Shown: positions 15,965 through 24,153 of the stretch, piece by piece
Layout: each line of letters starts with the position of its first letter
Numbering within the stretch: position 1 is the stretch's first letter
Source: UBA9732 sp045116915
GTDB lineage: Bacteria; Spirochaetota; Spirochaetia; Sphaerochaetales; Sphaerochaetaceae
Direction of reading: 5' to 3'
Length of the DNA stretch: 64,000 nucleotides
Assembly (NCBI GenBank): GCA_045116915.1
Contig: JBGUMQ010000035.1
Coordinates: forward strand, 1-64,000
Translations under genes and position numbers: made by a program
The notes under the pieces: model-generated
What the model was told of the DNA's origin: nothing
The model's database searches: none
What the model saw: only the letters and a program-made list of their open reading frames with translations

Positions 15965-17146
15965 ATGAAGAAAGCTTTGTTCATCGCACTGGTTCTTGCA
16001 TGCGTCGTCGCCCCGGTTTTCGCCGGCGGTTCGGGCGAGAGTGCAGCTGCCTCAGACAAGATCACAATCGCATTCATCGGAAACACGACAGGTGACTACG
16101 CCATGTACGGCGTCCCCGTGCGCAACTCCGTGAAGATGTACTTCGACCAGCTCAACGCAGCCGGTGGAATCAACGGCAAGCAGATCGAGCTCCTCGAGTA
16201 TGATGACAAGGCAGACCCGATCGAGTCCGTCAACGCATACAACCTTGCCAAGTCCAAGGGCGCCACAGCCATCATCGGTTCTGTCCTCACGGGTGCAACA
16301 GTCGGTCTTTCCGATGTCACATACGAGGACAACATGCCGCAGATCACCGCATCCGCGACATCCCCGAAGGTAACCGTCATGGATCCCGAGGATCCCAATT
16401 CTGAAGTCAAGACGAACGTCTTCCGCACATGCTTCCTCGATCCGTTCCAGGGCGAGAAGATGGCCCAGTACGCAGCAGAGAAGTACGGTGCCAAGACAGC
16501 CGCGATCTTCTATGAGAACGGTTCGGATTATTCCGAGGCCATCGTCGACGGTATCAACAGCCAGCTTTCTGTCACAGGCCTGAAGATCGTCGCCAAGGAG
16601 GCTTTCGCAGCCGGTGACGTCGACTACAAGGCACAGATGACCAACATCGCCGCAGCCAACCCGGATGTCGTCTTCATGCCGATCTACTACGGAGAGGCAG
16701 GTCTTGCCATCACGGCTCTCAGGGCCGCAGGATGCAACGCCAAGATCATCGGCGGTGACGGATTCGGTTCAGTTGTCGACTATGCAACAGCCGCAGACCT
16801 CGAGGGCACGATCTACATGTCCGGTTATGCTCCCGGAACGGCTTCCGTCGCGAAGTTCGAGGCCGACTACAAGGCAACCTACAACGAGGATGTCCCCAAC
16901 ATGTTCGCTCCGCTGGCATGGGATGCCTCTCTTGTCATGACCGAGGGTCTGAAGGCCGCCGAGGCCAAGGGTCTCAAGGCCGGCACAGCCGAGTACAAGC
17001 AGGCCGTCATCGACGCGATCAAGAACCTGAACGCCTTCCAGGGCATCACGGGTTCCTACACGTTCAACGATACGAACGACCCGATCAAGTCCGTTGCCAT
17101 CATCAAGATCAACAACGGCAAGGAGCTTTTCGACGAGTTCTTCTGA
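15965..17146 (+). CDS. livJ: Branched-chain amino acid ABC transporter, substrate-binding protein
   Basis: 393 residues from ATG 15965; AGGGAG is 8 nt upstream of it but only 2 nt from the alternative ATG 15959. The signal peptide MKKALFIALVLACVVAPVFA is followed by GGSGES and a type I periplasmic-binding fold (ITIAFIGNTTGDYAMYGVPV, GGINGKQIELLEYDDKADP, IIGGDGFG, MFAPLAWDASLVM), diagnostic of LivJ-like proteins. It binds Leu/Ile/Val or related amino acids in the periplasm. There is no lipobox Cys after the signal. A terminator follows the stop, but livHMGF lie just beyond, so the binding protein is probably made in excess over the membrane parts. Confidence 0.9.
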   Translation: MKKALFIALVLACVVAPVFAGGSGESAAASDKITIAFIGNTTGDYAMYGVPVRNSVKMYFDQLNAAGGINGKQIELLEYDDKADPIESVNAYNLAKSKGATAIIGSVLTGATVGLSDVTYEDNMPQITASATSPKVTVMDPEDPNSEVKTNVFRTCFLDPFQGEKMAQYAAEKYGAKTAAIFYENGSDYSEAIVDGINSQLSVTGLKIVAKEAFAAGDVDYKAQMTNIAAANPDVVFMPIYYGEAGLAITALRAAGCNAKIIGGDGFGSVVDYATAADLEGTIYMSGYAPGTASVAKFEADYKATYNEDVPNMFAPLAWDASLVMTEGLKAAEAKGLKAGTAEYKQAVIDAIKNLNAFQGITGSYTFNDTNDPIKSVAIIKINNGKELFDEFF

Positions 17147-17180
17147 TTCTTTTTCAGAAAAAAACGTCGGAAAATACGGA

Positions 17181-17210
17181 AAAAAGGCGCAGGGTTACTT
17201 GCGCCTTTTT
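17181..17210 (+). terminator. Terminator between livJ and livH
   Basis: GGCGCA (17186-17191) and TGCGCC (17200-17205), 8-nt loop, preceded by A5 and followed by TTTTT (17206-17210). Partial read-through would give a livJ excess over livHMGF. Confidence 0.75.
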
Positions 17211-17270
17211 CCATATATTCAGTAATTTATATAACAAATTAGACAGAACAATCATGGAGTTCATGCAGGC

Positions 17271-18152
17271 ATGACGTTTTCTTTGCTGATAGCACAGTTG
17301 ATCAACGGTCTACAGACAGGCTCGGTCTACGCGCTTGTGGCCCTTGGTTACAGCATGGTTTATGGAATCATCAAGCTTCTCAACTTCGCGCACGGCGACA
17401 TCATCATGATCGGAGCATACATGGTGTACTACGCCATCGCCACGTTCGCGCTTCCCCCGGTTGTCGCGATCGTGCTGGCCGTTGCCGTGAGCACGCTTCT
17501 CGGCGTCACCGTCGAGAAGGTGGCCTACACGCCCCTGAGAAGCGCACCCAGGCTTTCGCTGCTCATCACGGCGATCGGCATCTCATTCCTTCTGGAGAAC
17601 GGTGCCCAGCTTCTGTTCGGAGCCGACCAGAAGAGCATGAATCCCATGATCAACGGCAGCGTCGCCATCGGAAGCATCAATGTCAGCAACGCGGCCATCG
17701 TCACCATCGTGGTCTCGACGGTGATAATGGTCGTGCTGAACATCGTGGTCAACAAGACCAAGGCCGGAAAGGCCATGAGGGCAGTGTCCGAGGACATGGG
17801 CGCCGCCCAGCTCATGGGAATCTCCCTGAACAAGACGATCAGCATGACGTTCGCCATCGGAAGCGCCCTGGCCGGCGTGGCTTCGGTCCTGTACCTCTGC
17901 GCCTACCCGCAGGCGAGCCCGACGATGGGTTCAATGCTGGGAATCAAGGCGTTCGTCGCCGCCGTCCTCGGAGGTATCGGCTCCATCCCCGGCGCCATGA
18001 TCGGAGGTTTCACCATCGGAATCCTGGAGGCCCTTGTCTCCGCACTGGGTCTTTCCATGTGGAAGGACGCTGCAGTGTTCCTGGTGCTCATCATAGTCCT
18101 GCTTCTCAAGCCCACGGGTTTCCTGGGCAAGAAGATACAGGAAAAGGTCTGA
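17271..18152 (+). CDS. livH: Branched-chain amino acid ABC transporter permease LivH
   Basis: 293 residues, about eight membrane helices. The LivH opening QLINGLQTGSVYALVALGYS, the LLNFAHGDIIMIGAYMVY box and the AAVLGGIGSIPGAMIGGFTI box near the C-terminus are family hallmarks. It pairs with LivM to form the inner-membrane channel. The ribosome site is weak: only CAGG abuts ATG 17271, and a GGAG lies 12 nt upstream. The terminator after livJ is 60 nt upstream and no strong new promoter is seen, so expression depends on read-through or an unrecognised promoter in the AT-rich 17211-17260 stretch. Confidence 0.93.
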   Translation: MTFSLLIAQLINGLQTGSVYALVALGYSMVYGIIKLLNFAHGDIIMIGAYMVYYAIATFALPPVVAIVLAVAVSTLLGVTVEKVAYTPLRSAPRLSLLITAIGISFLLENGAQLLFGADQKSMNPMINGSVAIGSINVSNAAIVTIVVSTVIMVVLNIVVNKTKAGKAMRAVSEDMGAAQLMGISLNKTISMTFAIGSALAGVASVLYLCAYPQASPTMGSMLGIKAFVAAVLGGIGSIPGAMIGGFTIGILEALVSALGLSMWKDAAVFLVLIIVLLLKPTGFLGKKIQEKV

Positions 18153-18165
18153 CGGAGGTGCGCGC

Positions 18166-19248
18166 ATGAAGAAGTTCAATCTTTCGACTCCGGTCAGATA
18201 TGCCGTGAACCTTGCTCTGACAGTCCTCCTCTGGGTCGTTCTTTCGGCCGTCATATCGGGCGCAGGCCTGAAAGGGGAGTACTTCAGGGGAATCGTGATC
18301 ACCATAGGCATCAACATCATTCTGGCCACCAGCCTGAACGTCGTCTGCGGTTATCTGGGACAGCTCCCGCTGGGACATGCGGGCTTCATGGCCGTCGGCG
18401 CCTACGCAGGTGCCATCTTCATGAAGTCCACCCCCGCGGCACAGCTTCTCAGGGCGGGCAACAACGCCGCGGTGGTGCCCTATGTCATCATCGCCGTTCT
18501 GATTTCGGCTGTGGTGGCCGGAATCTTCGGTCTTCTGATCGGTATCCCGGCCCTGAGGCTCAAGGGCGACTACCTGGCCATCATCACGCTGGGATTCGGA
18601 GAGATCATCAGGGTCGTGCTCACGAACATCGACTCGGTCCTGGGCTTCAAGTTCACATACGGCGCGTCCGGTCTTGCCAGGATACCCAAGTTCACAAGCC
18701 TGAACGTGATATTCATCTTCACGGCCATCTGCCTGTTCCTGATCCACGTGTTCATGAAGAGCCGCCACGGCAGGGCGGTGCTGTCGATCCGCGACAACGA
18801 GATCGCGGCCGAGTCCGTGGGCATCAACACCACGTTCTACAAGACTGCTGCATTCGTGTTCTCCGCGATGCTGGCCGGTATCGCCGGATGCCTTTACGCC
18901 GGATACCTGGGAAGCCTCTATCCGTCGACATTCAAGTTCATGAAGTCCATCGAGATACTGGTCATGGTGGTTCTCGGAGGCATGGGCTCCATGCTCGGTT
19001 CCGTCATCTCCGCCATAGTCCTAACGGCGCTTCCTGAGCTCTTGAGGTCCTTCAGCGACTACCGCATGGTCGTGTACTCGCTGGCCCTGGTCCTGATGAT
19101 GCTCTTCCGCCCGAAGGGACTGATGGGGACATACGACTTCTCCATGGGCAACAGCATCGAAAGCATTGTGAACCGAATCCGTGGAGGGAAGAAGGCGAAG
19201 AAAACCGTTGTTGACGACGGATCCGGAGCAAAGGGGGTGCAGGAATGA
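18166..19248 (+). CDS. livM: Branched-chain amino acid ABC transporter permease LivM
   Basis: 360 residues. The N-terminal hydrophobic segments are followed by NVVCGYLGQLPLGHAGFMAVGAY (split here: CGYLGQLPLGHAGF is the LivM signature), LRLKGDYLAIITLGFGEIIR and MVVLGGMGSMLGSVISAIV. The Lys-rich C-terminus is cytoplasmic. A partner of LivH; 13 nt separate the two genes, with GGAGG before ATG 18166. The stop overlaps the livG start by 4 nt. Confidence 0.93.
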   Translation: MKKFNLSTPVRYAVNLALTVLLWVVLSAVISGAGLKGEYFRGIVITIGINIILATSLNVVCGYLGQLPLGHAGFMAVGAYAGAIFMKSTPAAQLLRAGNNAAVVPYVIIAVLISAVVAGIFGLLIGIPALRLKGDYLAIITLGFGEIIRVVLTNIDSVLGFKFTYGASGLARIPKFTSLNVIFIFTAICLFLIHVFMKSRHGRAVLSIRDNEIAAESVGINTTFYKTAAFVFSAMLAGIAGCLYAGYLGSLYPSTFKFMKSIEILVMVVLGGMGSMLGSVISAIVLTALPELLRSFSDYRMVVYSLALVLMMLFRPKGLMGTYDFSMGNSIESIVNRIRGGKKAKKTVVDDGSGAKGVQE

Positions 19249-20015
19249 GCAGCGTACTTAAATGCGAGCACCTCAGGGTGGTTTTCTGCGGTCTTGCCGC
19301 AGTAAGCGATTTCAACATCGAGGTCGGTGAGAACCAGATCGTCGGTCTGATCGGCCCCAACGGCGCCGGAAAGACAACCGTGTTCAACCTCCTCACCGGT
19401 GTCTACGTGCCCACCAGCGGGGTCGTGATGCTCAATGAGAAGGACCTTGCGGGGATGAACACGATAGCCCGCAGCCACGCGGGAATCGCAAGGACATTCC
19501 AGAACATCAGGCTGTTCAAGGACATGAGCGTGATCGACAACGTCATGAACAGCTTCAATCCCAGGATGAAGTACTCCATGTTCGAGGCTTTCCTGCGCCT
19601 TCCCAGATACTGGAAGGAGGAGAAGGAGGCACGAAAGCGTGCCATGAAGCTCCTGCATGTGTTCAACATGGAGGACCTTGCACAGGAGAAGGCGGGCAAC
19701 CTGCCTTACGGATCGCAGAGGCGTCTTGAGATCATCAGGGCCCTGGCCACGAACCCCAAGCTCCTGCTTCTGGACGAGCCCGCGGCCGGAATGAACCCTG
19801 CCGAGACGGACAACCTCATGGAGACGATCGGCAAGATCAGGGACCAGTTCCACATCTCGATCCTCCTGATCGAGCACGACATGAGCCTTGTCATGGGAAT
19901 CTGCGAGAAGATCACCGTCCTGAACTTCGGTGAGGTCATTGCACAGGGGACACCGGAGGAGATTCAGAAGAACCCGGTGGTTATCGAGGCATATCTCGGA
20001 AAGAAGAGGGACTAA
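19245..20015 (+). CDS. livG: Branched-chain amino acid ABC transporter ATPase LivG
   Basis: 256 residues. Walker A GPNGAGKTTVFNLLTG, the family-specific HAGIARTFQNIRLF segment, a degenerate signature (NLPYGSQRRLEIIRALATNP, typical of LivG), Walker B LLLLDEPAAGMNP and switch H in LIEHDMSLVM. It hydrolyses ATP on the cytoplasmic face with LivF. ATGA overlap with livM and 1-nt overlap with livF indicate tight translational coupling. Confidence 0.95.
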   Translation: MSSVLKCEHLRVVFCGLAAVSDFNIEVGENQIVGLIGPNGAGKTTVFNLLTGVYVPTSGVVMLNEKDLAGMNTIARSHAGIARTFQNIRLFKDMSVIDNVMNSFNPRMKYSMFEAFLRLPRYWKEEKEARKRAMKLLHVFNMEDLAQEKAGNLPYGSQRRLEIIRALATNPKLLLLDEPAAGMNPAETDNLMETIGKIRDQFHISILLIEHDMSLVMGICEKITVLNFGEVIAQGTPEEIQKNPVVIEAYLGKKRD

Positions 20016-20725
20016 TGGGCAACATTCTCAACGTGAACAACATCAATGTCTACTACGGTGCCATCCATGCCATCAAGGACATCTCCTTCACTGTCGACGA
20101 GGGCGAGATCGTCACTCTCATCGGTGCCAACGGCGCAGGCAAGTCCACGACTCTGAACACGATATCGGGCCTTCTTCGCACGAAGACGGGCGACATAGAG
20201 TTCATGGGCTCCTCCATCGCCAAGATGGCTCCCAACAAGGTCGTTGAGCACGGTCTTGTCATGGTTCCTGAGGGGAGGAGGATCTTCCTGGGCCTCACGG
20301 TAGAGGAAAACCTGGAGATGGGTGCATATACACGGCCGAAGTCGGAAATAAAGTCGAGCATGGAAGAGGTCTACGAGCTTTTTCCCAGGCTCAGGGAGAG
20401 ACGCACGCAGATCGGCGGAACCCTGTCCGGAGGAGAGCAGCAGATGCTCGCCATGGGACGCGCACTGATGGCCAAGCCCAAGCTCATCATGCTGGACGAG
20501 CCTTCCATGGGTCTTGCCCCGCTTCTGGTCGACCTGATCTTCGAGATCATCGCCGACCTTCACAAGGCCGGTTCGACGATCCTTCTGGTCGAGCAGAACG
20601 CACAGGCCGCGCTGTCGATCGCAGACAGGGCCTATGTGCTTGAGACGGGCAGGATCATCAAGACGGGCCTGGGCTCGGAGCTGATTTCGGACCCGGATAT
20701 CAAAAAAGCGTATCTCGGAGCCTGA
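20015..20725 (+). CDS. livF: Branched-chain amino acid ABC transporter ATPase LivF
   Basis: 236 residues. Walker A GANGAGKST, VPEGRRIFLGLTVEENLEMG (LivF-specific), signature LSGGEQQMLAMGRALM, Walker B LIMLDEPSMGLAP and switch H replaced by Q in LLVEQNAQAAL, as usual in this family. It is the last gene of livHMGF. The next gene starts 50 nt later with its own ribosome site. Confidence 0.95.
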   Translation: MGNILNVNNINVYYGAIHAIKDISFTVDEGEIVTLIGANGAGKSTTLNTISGLLRTKTGDIEFMGSSIAKMAPNKVVEHGLVMVPEGRRIFLGLTVEENLEMGAYTRPKSEIKSSMEEVYELFPRLRERRTQIGGTLSGGEQQMLAMGRALMAKPKLIMLDEPSMGLAPLLVDLIFEIIADLHKAGSTILLVEQNAQAALSIADRAYVLETGRIIKTGLGSELISDPDIKKAYLGA

Positions 20726-20775
20726 GAACCGTAGTATCATTTGATTATTGAAGAAGACAATCGGAGGACAGATAT

Positions 20776-21417
20776 ATGATTATCGCAGACAGAATGAAGA
20801 AGAATCCGGTGACCGCCACACCCGACATGAGCATTTCGGAGGCATCGGCCAAGATGAAGGCGGAAAAGGTCCACAGGCTTCCCGTCCTTGACGACGAGAA
20901 GAACCTTGTCGGCGTGATTTCCGAGAAGGACATCATGCTCGCGGCCCCGTCGCCGGCATCGACGCTCAGCACATACGAGATCAACTATCTGCTCTCCAGG
21001 CTCAAGGTGAAGAACATCATGAGCCGCAATCCCGTGACGATCTCCAGCGACACGACGATCGAGGAAGCCGTCAAGCTGATGGTCGAGAACGACCTTTCCT
21101 GCCTGCCTGTCATGGACAACGGCTTCCTTTCCGGCATCGTCTCCAAGAGCGACCTGTTCAAGATCCTTCTTGAGATGCTGGGCGACAAGCACACCGGTGT
21201 CCGCGTCGAGGCTCTTGTGGAGGATAAGGTGGGCGTTGTTGCAGGCCTTTCCGACAAGTTCACGTCCGCAGGCATCAACATCATCTCACTGGGAACCCTG
21301 GAAGGTCCGGATGCATCGCTCAGGGTCCTTACATTCAAGCTGGACAACTGCACGGAGGACCAGGTCCGCAAGATCATCGAGCCTGTCGCCAGGAGCTTTG
21401 ACATCAGGACTGTCTGA
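20776..21417 (+). CDS. CBS-pair plus ACT domain protein (AcuB-like sensor)
   Basis: 213 residues: two CBS domains (about 3-58, MKKNPVTATPDMSISEASAK to EKDIML; about 77-133, MSRNPVTISSDTTIEEAVKL to SKSDLF), then an ACT domain (about 142-213, VRVEALVEDKVGVVAGLSDK). This is the architecture of AcuB-type proteins. CBS pairs bind adenine nucleotides and ACT domains bind amino acids, so it could sense both energy state and an amino acid. Its place after livF suggests the ligand could be a branched-chain amino acid; that is inference. CGGAGG precedes ATG 20776. Confidence 0.8.
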   Translation: MIIADRMKKNPVTATPDMSISEASAKMKAEKVHRLPVLDDEKNLVGVISEKDIMLAAPSPASTLSTYEINYLLSRLKVKNIMSRNPVTISSDTTIEEAVKLMVENDLSCLPVMDNGFLSGIVSKSDLFKILLEMLGDKHTGVRVEALVEDKVGVVAGLSDKFTSAGINIISLGTLEGPDASLRVLTFKLDNCTEDQVRKIIEPVARSFDIRTV

Positions 21418-21442
21418 CGCGGCTAGCGGTTTGTTTGAATTG

Positions 21443-21490
21443 AACCCCTGAGGATGGATACTTGAAAGTGTTCACTGTCAGGGGTTTTAT
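21443..21490 (+). terminator. Terminator of the liv/CBS-ACT region
   Basis: AACCCCTGA (21443-21451) pairs with TCAGGGGTT (21478-21486), then TTAT. The long loop contains a small secondary stem (ACTTGAAAGT). Confidence 0.7.
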
Positions 21491-21503
21491 ATGCGCATCT
21501 GTA

Positions 21504-21595
21504 TTACCGAACGGGAAATTTTCGACTAGAGTTGCTATTACATTCCCGTTCGGTAAAAAAGATGGTGTTTTGTGTTGATTATTCCCGCTCGGTAT
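21504..21595 (+). promoter_or_regulatory. Three operator-like boxes upstream of hipBA
   Basis: Box 1 TTACCGAACGGGAAA (21504-21518), box 2 ATTCCCGTTCGGTAA (21542-21556, inverted relative to box 1), box 3 ATTCCCGCTCGGTAT (21581-21595). Each has a pseudo-palindromic core CCG-NN-CGG. Centres are about 38 and 39 bp apart. Box 3 lies between the -35 and -10 of the hipB promoter. This is the pattern expected for cooperative binding and looping by the HipB repressor, though the sequence differs from the E. coli HipB operator. Confidence 0.7.
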
Positions 21596-21598
21596 TAT
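21570..21598 (+). promoter_or_regulatory. hipB promoter
   Basis: TTGTGT (21570-21575), 17-nt spacer holding operator box 3, TATTAT (21593-21598). Transcription would start near 21605, about 5 nt before ATG 21610, with no ribosome site. Confidence 0.5.
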
Positions 21599-21609
21599 AA
21601 GCTTTCCAC

Positions 21610-21822
21610 ATGAGCAGAATCACCGATACGAAGGAACTTGGCAAGTTGATCAGATCCCGCCGCAAGGAGAGGGGTTTGACACAGTCTGAACTTGCGATGT
21701 ACTGCAACACCGGAATCAGGTTCATATCGGACTTGGAAAACGGGAAGCCCACCATGCAGGTGTCGAAGGTCATCACTGTCCTTTCGATGCTGGCTTTGGA
21801 TATCTATGTGGAGGAGCGGTGA
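21610..21822 (+). CDS. hipB: HipB-like XRE antitoxin/repressor
   Basis: 70 residues, nearly all one XRE helix-turn-helix (KLIRSRRKERGLTQSELAMY, NTGIRFISDLENGKPTMQVSKV). It ends in a short beta-strand (LDIYVEER) like the HipB strand that pairs in the dimer. It should bind the CCG-NN-CGG boxes upstream and, with HipA, repress its own operon. The stop overlaps hipA by 4 nt. No Shine-Dalgarno sequence: the predicted mRNA is near-leaderless. Confidence 0.85.
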   Translation: MSRITDTKELGKLIRSRRKERGLTQSELAMYCNTGIRFISDLENGKPTMQVSKVITVLSMLALDIYVEER

Positions 21823-23009
21823 TGAGACTCAAGGTTTTCCATGAAGGAATTCATATCGGCAATCTCGATACGACAGCCCGGAAGGGAATAGAGTTCTCAT
21901 ACACTTCTGATGCTGTTTCTCCCATCTCCATCAGCATGACGGATCTGAACCGCGTTTATTCCGAAAAGGAATGTCTTCCGTTTTTCGAAGGATTGTTGCC
22001 GGAAGGCGAGATACGGAGGCAGATTGCGGAATTCGCACATGTTCCGGCGACGAGTGTGATGAAGCTTCTGGAACGCTACGGTGCGGATATCGCCGGTGCT
22101 CTCGTCATAGCGGAAGAAGAAACCGATTCCGATGACTCATCAGGATATGAACCCATTTCGACCGGTGAGATAAGCCGCAGGATATCGCAGAAATCAAGGA
22201 TTCCCATGATAGTCTCGGGAGAGAGGATCCGTTTGTCCCTTGCCGGAGCGGAGAACAAGATTCCTGTCCTCTACAGGGACGGGGAGTTCCTGCTTCCGTT
22301 CGGGAAGGCCGCCTCCAGCCACATCATCAAGGCAACAGATGAGTTCGTGGAGAATGAGTATATCTGCAACAGGCTTGCTTTCCATTCCGGACTCAGTGTT
22401 CCGGAAATGGAGATTTCGTTGTTCGAAGGAAAACAAGCCCTGCTGATCAGGAGATTCGACAGGACGATGGACAGTGATGGAAATGTCTGCAGGCTGCATC
22501 AGGAGGACTTCTGCCAGGCCCTGGGTTTCATGTCAGGGAACAAATACGAGGAGAACGGAGGGCCAGGACTCCAGGCATCCATGCAGTTGATACGGAACTA
22601 CAGTGACGACCCCGTAACGGATTCCGTCAGATTCCTTGAAATGGCGGTTTTCAACTACATGATCGGCAACTGTGATGCCCATGCCAAGAACTTCTCAATG
22701 CTGTATGACAGGGATCTGAAGAGAAAGCATCTTGCACCCTTTTATGATGTCGTGTGCTCTTCAATCTATGAACAGTTTGACAGGTCCCTGGCTATGAAAG
22801 TGGGCAGTCATAGGGATCTAGACCGCATTTCCGTATCCGATTTCGAAGGCATTGCATCCAGAAGACTAGCGGATGAGGCCTTGGACCATCTTATCTCTGC
22901 ATTCCCGTCTGCCATAGAGGCTGTCGGAAACGAACTGGACAATCACATGCATCCTCTACTGGAGAAAATCGTATCCGATGCCGAATCAAGGATTACCAGG
23001 CTTTCCTGA
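21819..23009 (+). CDS. hipA: HipA-like serine/threonine kinase toxin
   Basis: 396 residues. An N-terminal HipA_N (Couple_hipA) domain (about 1-100) is followed by the kinase fold: RIRLSLAGAENKIPVLY (activation/Ser loop region), HIIKATDEFVENEYICNRLA, LLIRRFDR, and the catalytic NCDAHAKNFSMLYD with the metal-binding HLAPFYDVV further on. E. coli HipA phosphorylates glutamyl-tRNA synthetase and causes persistence; the target here is not known. All catalytic residues appear present, so it should be active. Local GC and codon use are lower than in the flanking housekeeping genes, suggesting acquisition. Confidence 0.88.
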   Translation: MMRLKVFHEGIHIGNLDTTARKGIEFSYTSDAVSPISISMTDLNRVYSEKECLPFFEGLLPEGEIRRQIAEFAHVPATSVMKLLERYGADIAGALVIAEEETDSDDSSGYEPISTGEISRRISQKSRIPMIVSGERIRLSLAGAENKIPVLYRDGEFLLPFGKAASSHIIKATDEFVENEYICNRLAFHSGLSVPEMEISLFEGKQALLIRRFDRTMDSDGNVCRLHQEDFCQALGFMSGNKYEENGGPGLQASMQLIRNYSDDPVTDSVRFLEMAVFNYMIGNCDAHAKNFSMLYDRDLKRKHLAPFYDVVCSSIYEQFDRSLAMKVGSHRDLDRISVSDFEGIASRRLADEALDHLISAFPSAIEAVGNELDNHMHPLLEKIVSDAESRITRLS

Positions 23010-23045
23010 GCTTTGAGACATAAACTTTTTTTCTATTTCTGAAGA

Positions 23046-23068
23046 AAAGTTTGGATTTTCCAAACTTT
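23046..23068. terminator. Hairpin between convergent hipA and fic genes
   Basis: A 10-bp perfect stem, AAAGTTTGGA (23046-23055) with TCCAAACTTT (23059-23068), TTT loop, in an AT-rich stretch. Short imperfect repeats of TTTCTGAA-N-AAxAGTTTG flank it. It may serve both strands; T tracts are short, so efficiency is uncertain. Confidence 0.5.
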
Positions 23069-23137
23069 GTCTCGATTTCTGAATAATAGTTTGTCTGCCT
23101 GAGACTCAAGAGTCAGAAGAGAAGGGAAGGTTGCTAC

Positions 23138-24049
23138 TTAGACCGGGATGTCGAACTTCCTCAGCATTGTTGCAAATGTATCCTGACCGTCGAGGCATGT
23201 GTCCCTGAGCCAGTTCTTCTCGTTCCGCCATTCGGAGAGGCCTTTGTAGTAGAAAGACTTCTTGCCGTCCTCGATGAGGAAGGGGATTATGTTGTGTCTG
23301 AGGCATTCTTTCAATACAATCAGCCGTCCGACCCTGCCGTTTCCATCCTGAAACGGGTGGATCAGTTCGAATTCCGCGTGGAAGGCGATGATGTCGTCCA
23401 CAGTGATGTTTTCCTTTGAATTGTAATCGGAAAGCAACTCTTCCATGTGGGCATGGACCTCCGACGGCTTGGATGTCTCCCTGCCACCGACAACGTTCGG
23501 ACGTTTCTTATAGTCACCGACAGCGAACCAGGGAAGAGTGGAATCCTTTGTATCGTGCTTCAGGATGAAATGGATTTCCTTGATGATTTTCTCTGTCAGC
23601 TCATCTTCTGCAACATCTATCACATAATCGATTGCACGGAAATGATGTACGGTCTCCATGATGTCATCAACGGGAATACCTTCGCCGGAACCGATGGTTC
23701 TGGTTTCGAATATCATCCGTGTCTGATCCTCTGTGAGCATGCTTCCCTCTATATGATTCGAGTTGTATGTCATACGGATCTGCAGTTCATGATACAGACC
23801 GCCTGAGATTCCGTGGTTCTTCTCGTCTCTGAGTTGCTGCAGGATTATGTTTCCGGATACTTTCCGAACAAGCCTGTCCGGGGATTCTCCGAGATAGTCA
23901 GCTATCTTCTGGATGGTTGCAGAAGAAAGGTGTTCTCCTTTTGCGATCTTTGCGACAGTACGACTAGATAATCCCAATCCTGTTACGAGTTCGGTTTTTC
24001 CCATTCCTCTGTCCATCAGTACTTTTTCAAGGCCTTCATATGAAATCAT
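23138..24049 (-). CDS. Fic-domain protein with N-terminal helix-turn-helix
   Basis: 303 residues from ATG 24049, which has GGAG 7 nt upstream; ATG 24067 is possible but lacks a ribosome site. An XRE-like HTH (about 10-60: GMGKTELVTGLGLSSRTVAK) is followed by a Fic domain. It carries the inhibitory motif SNHIEGS (S-x-x-x-E-G, class II Fic) and the active-site loop HPFQDGNGRVGR around residues 195-215. Fic enzymes transfer AMP or other groups to target hydroxyls; HTH-Fic proteins are usually self-regulated. The inverted-repeat operator at its own promoter supports autoregulation. It is convergent with hipA, forming a small toxin-like island. Confidence 0.88.
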   Translation of the reverse strand: MISYEGLEKVLMDRGMGKTELVTGLGLSSRTVAKIAKGEHLSSATIQKIADYLGESPDRLVRKVSGNIILQQLRDEKNHGISGGLYHELQIRMTYNSNHIEGSMLTEDQTRMIFETRTIGSGEGIPVDDIMETVHHFRAIDYVIDVAEDELTEKIIKEIHFILKHDTKDSTLPWFAVGDYKKRPNVVGGRETSKPSEVHAHMEELLSDYNSKENITVDDIIAFHAEFELIHPFQDGNGRVGRLIVLKECLRHNIIPFLIEDGKKSFYYKGLSEWRNEKNWLRDTCLDGQDTFATMLRKFDIPV

Positions 24050-24068
24050 CCGCATGCTCCGAAACATT

Positions 24069-24112
24069 TATCTTTACTTTATGATAACAATGACGGTAAA
24101 AAAGTAAAGATA
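24069..24112 (-). promoter_or_regulatory. Inverted-repeat operator over the fic promoter
   Basis: TATCTTTACTTT (24069-24080) and its exact reverse complement AAAGTAAAGATA (24101-24112), 12-bp arms with centres 32 bp apart. On the minus strand a promoter TTTACT (24108-24103), 16-nt spacer, TATCAT (24086-24081) lies between and overlaps the arms. A likely autorepressor site for the HTH of the Fic protein. Confidence 0.6.
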
Positions 24113-24120
24113 TAAGGTGC

Positions 24121-24153
24121 AAAAAAACCGCACCTGATACCACCAGGTGCGGT
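24121..24153 (-). terminator. Rho-independent terminator upstream of fic, minus strand
   Basis: ACCGCACCTG (24127-24136) pairs with CAGGTGCGGT (24144-24153); on the minus strand TTTTTTT follows. It would stop transcripts arriving from the glycosyltransferase operon before they enter fic. Confidence 0.75.

Noticed and set aside
17254..17274. Six-codon frame overlapping the livH start (ATGA)
   Set aside because: No ribosome site of its own and no pattern in its residues; probably chance.
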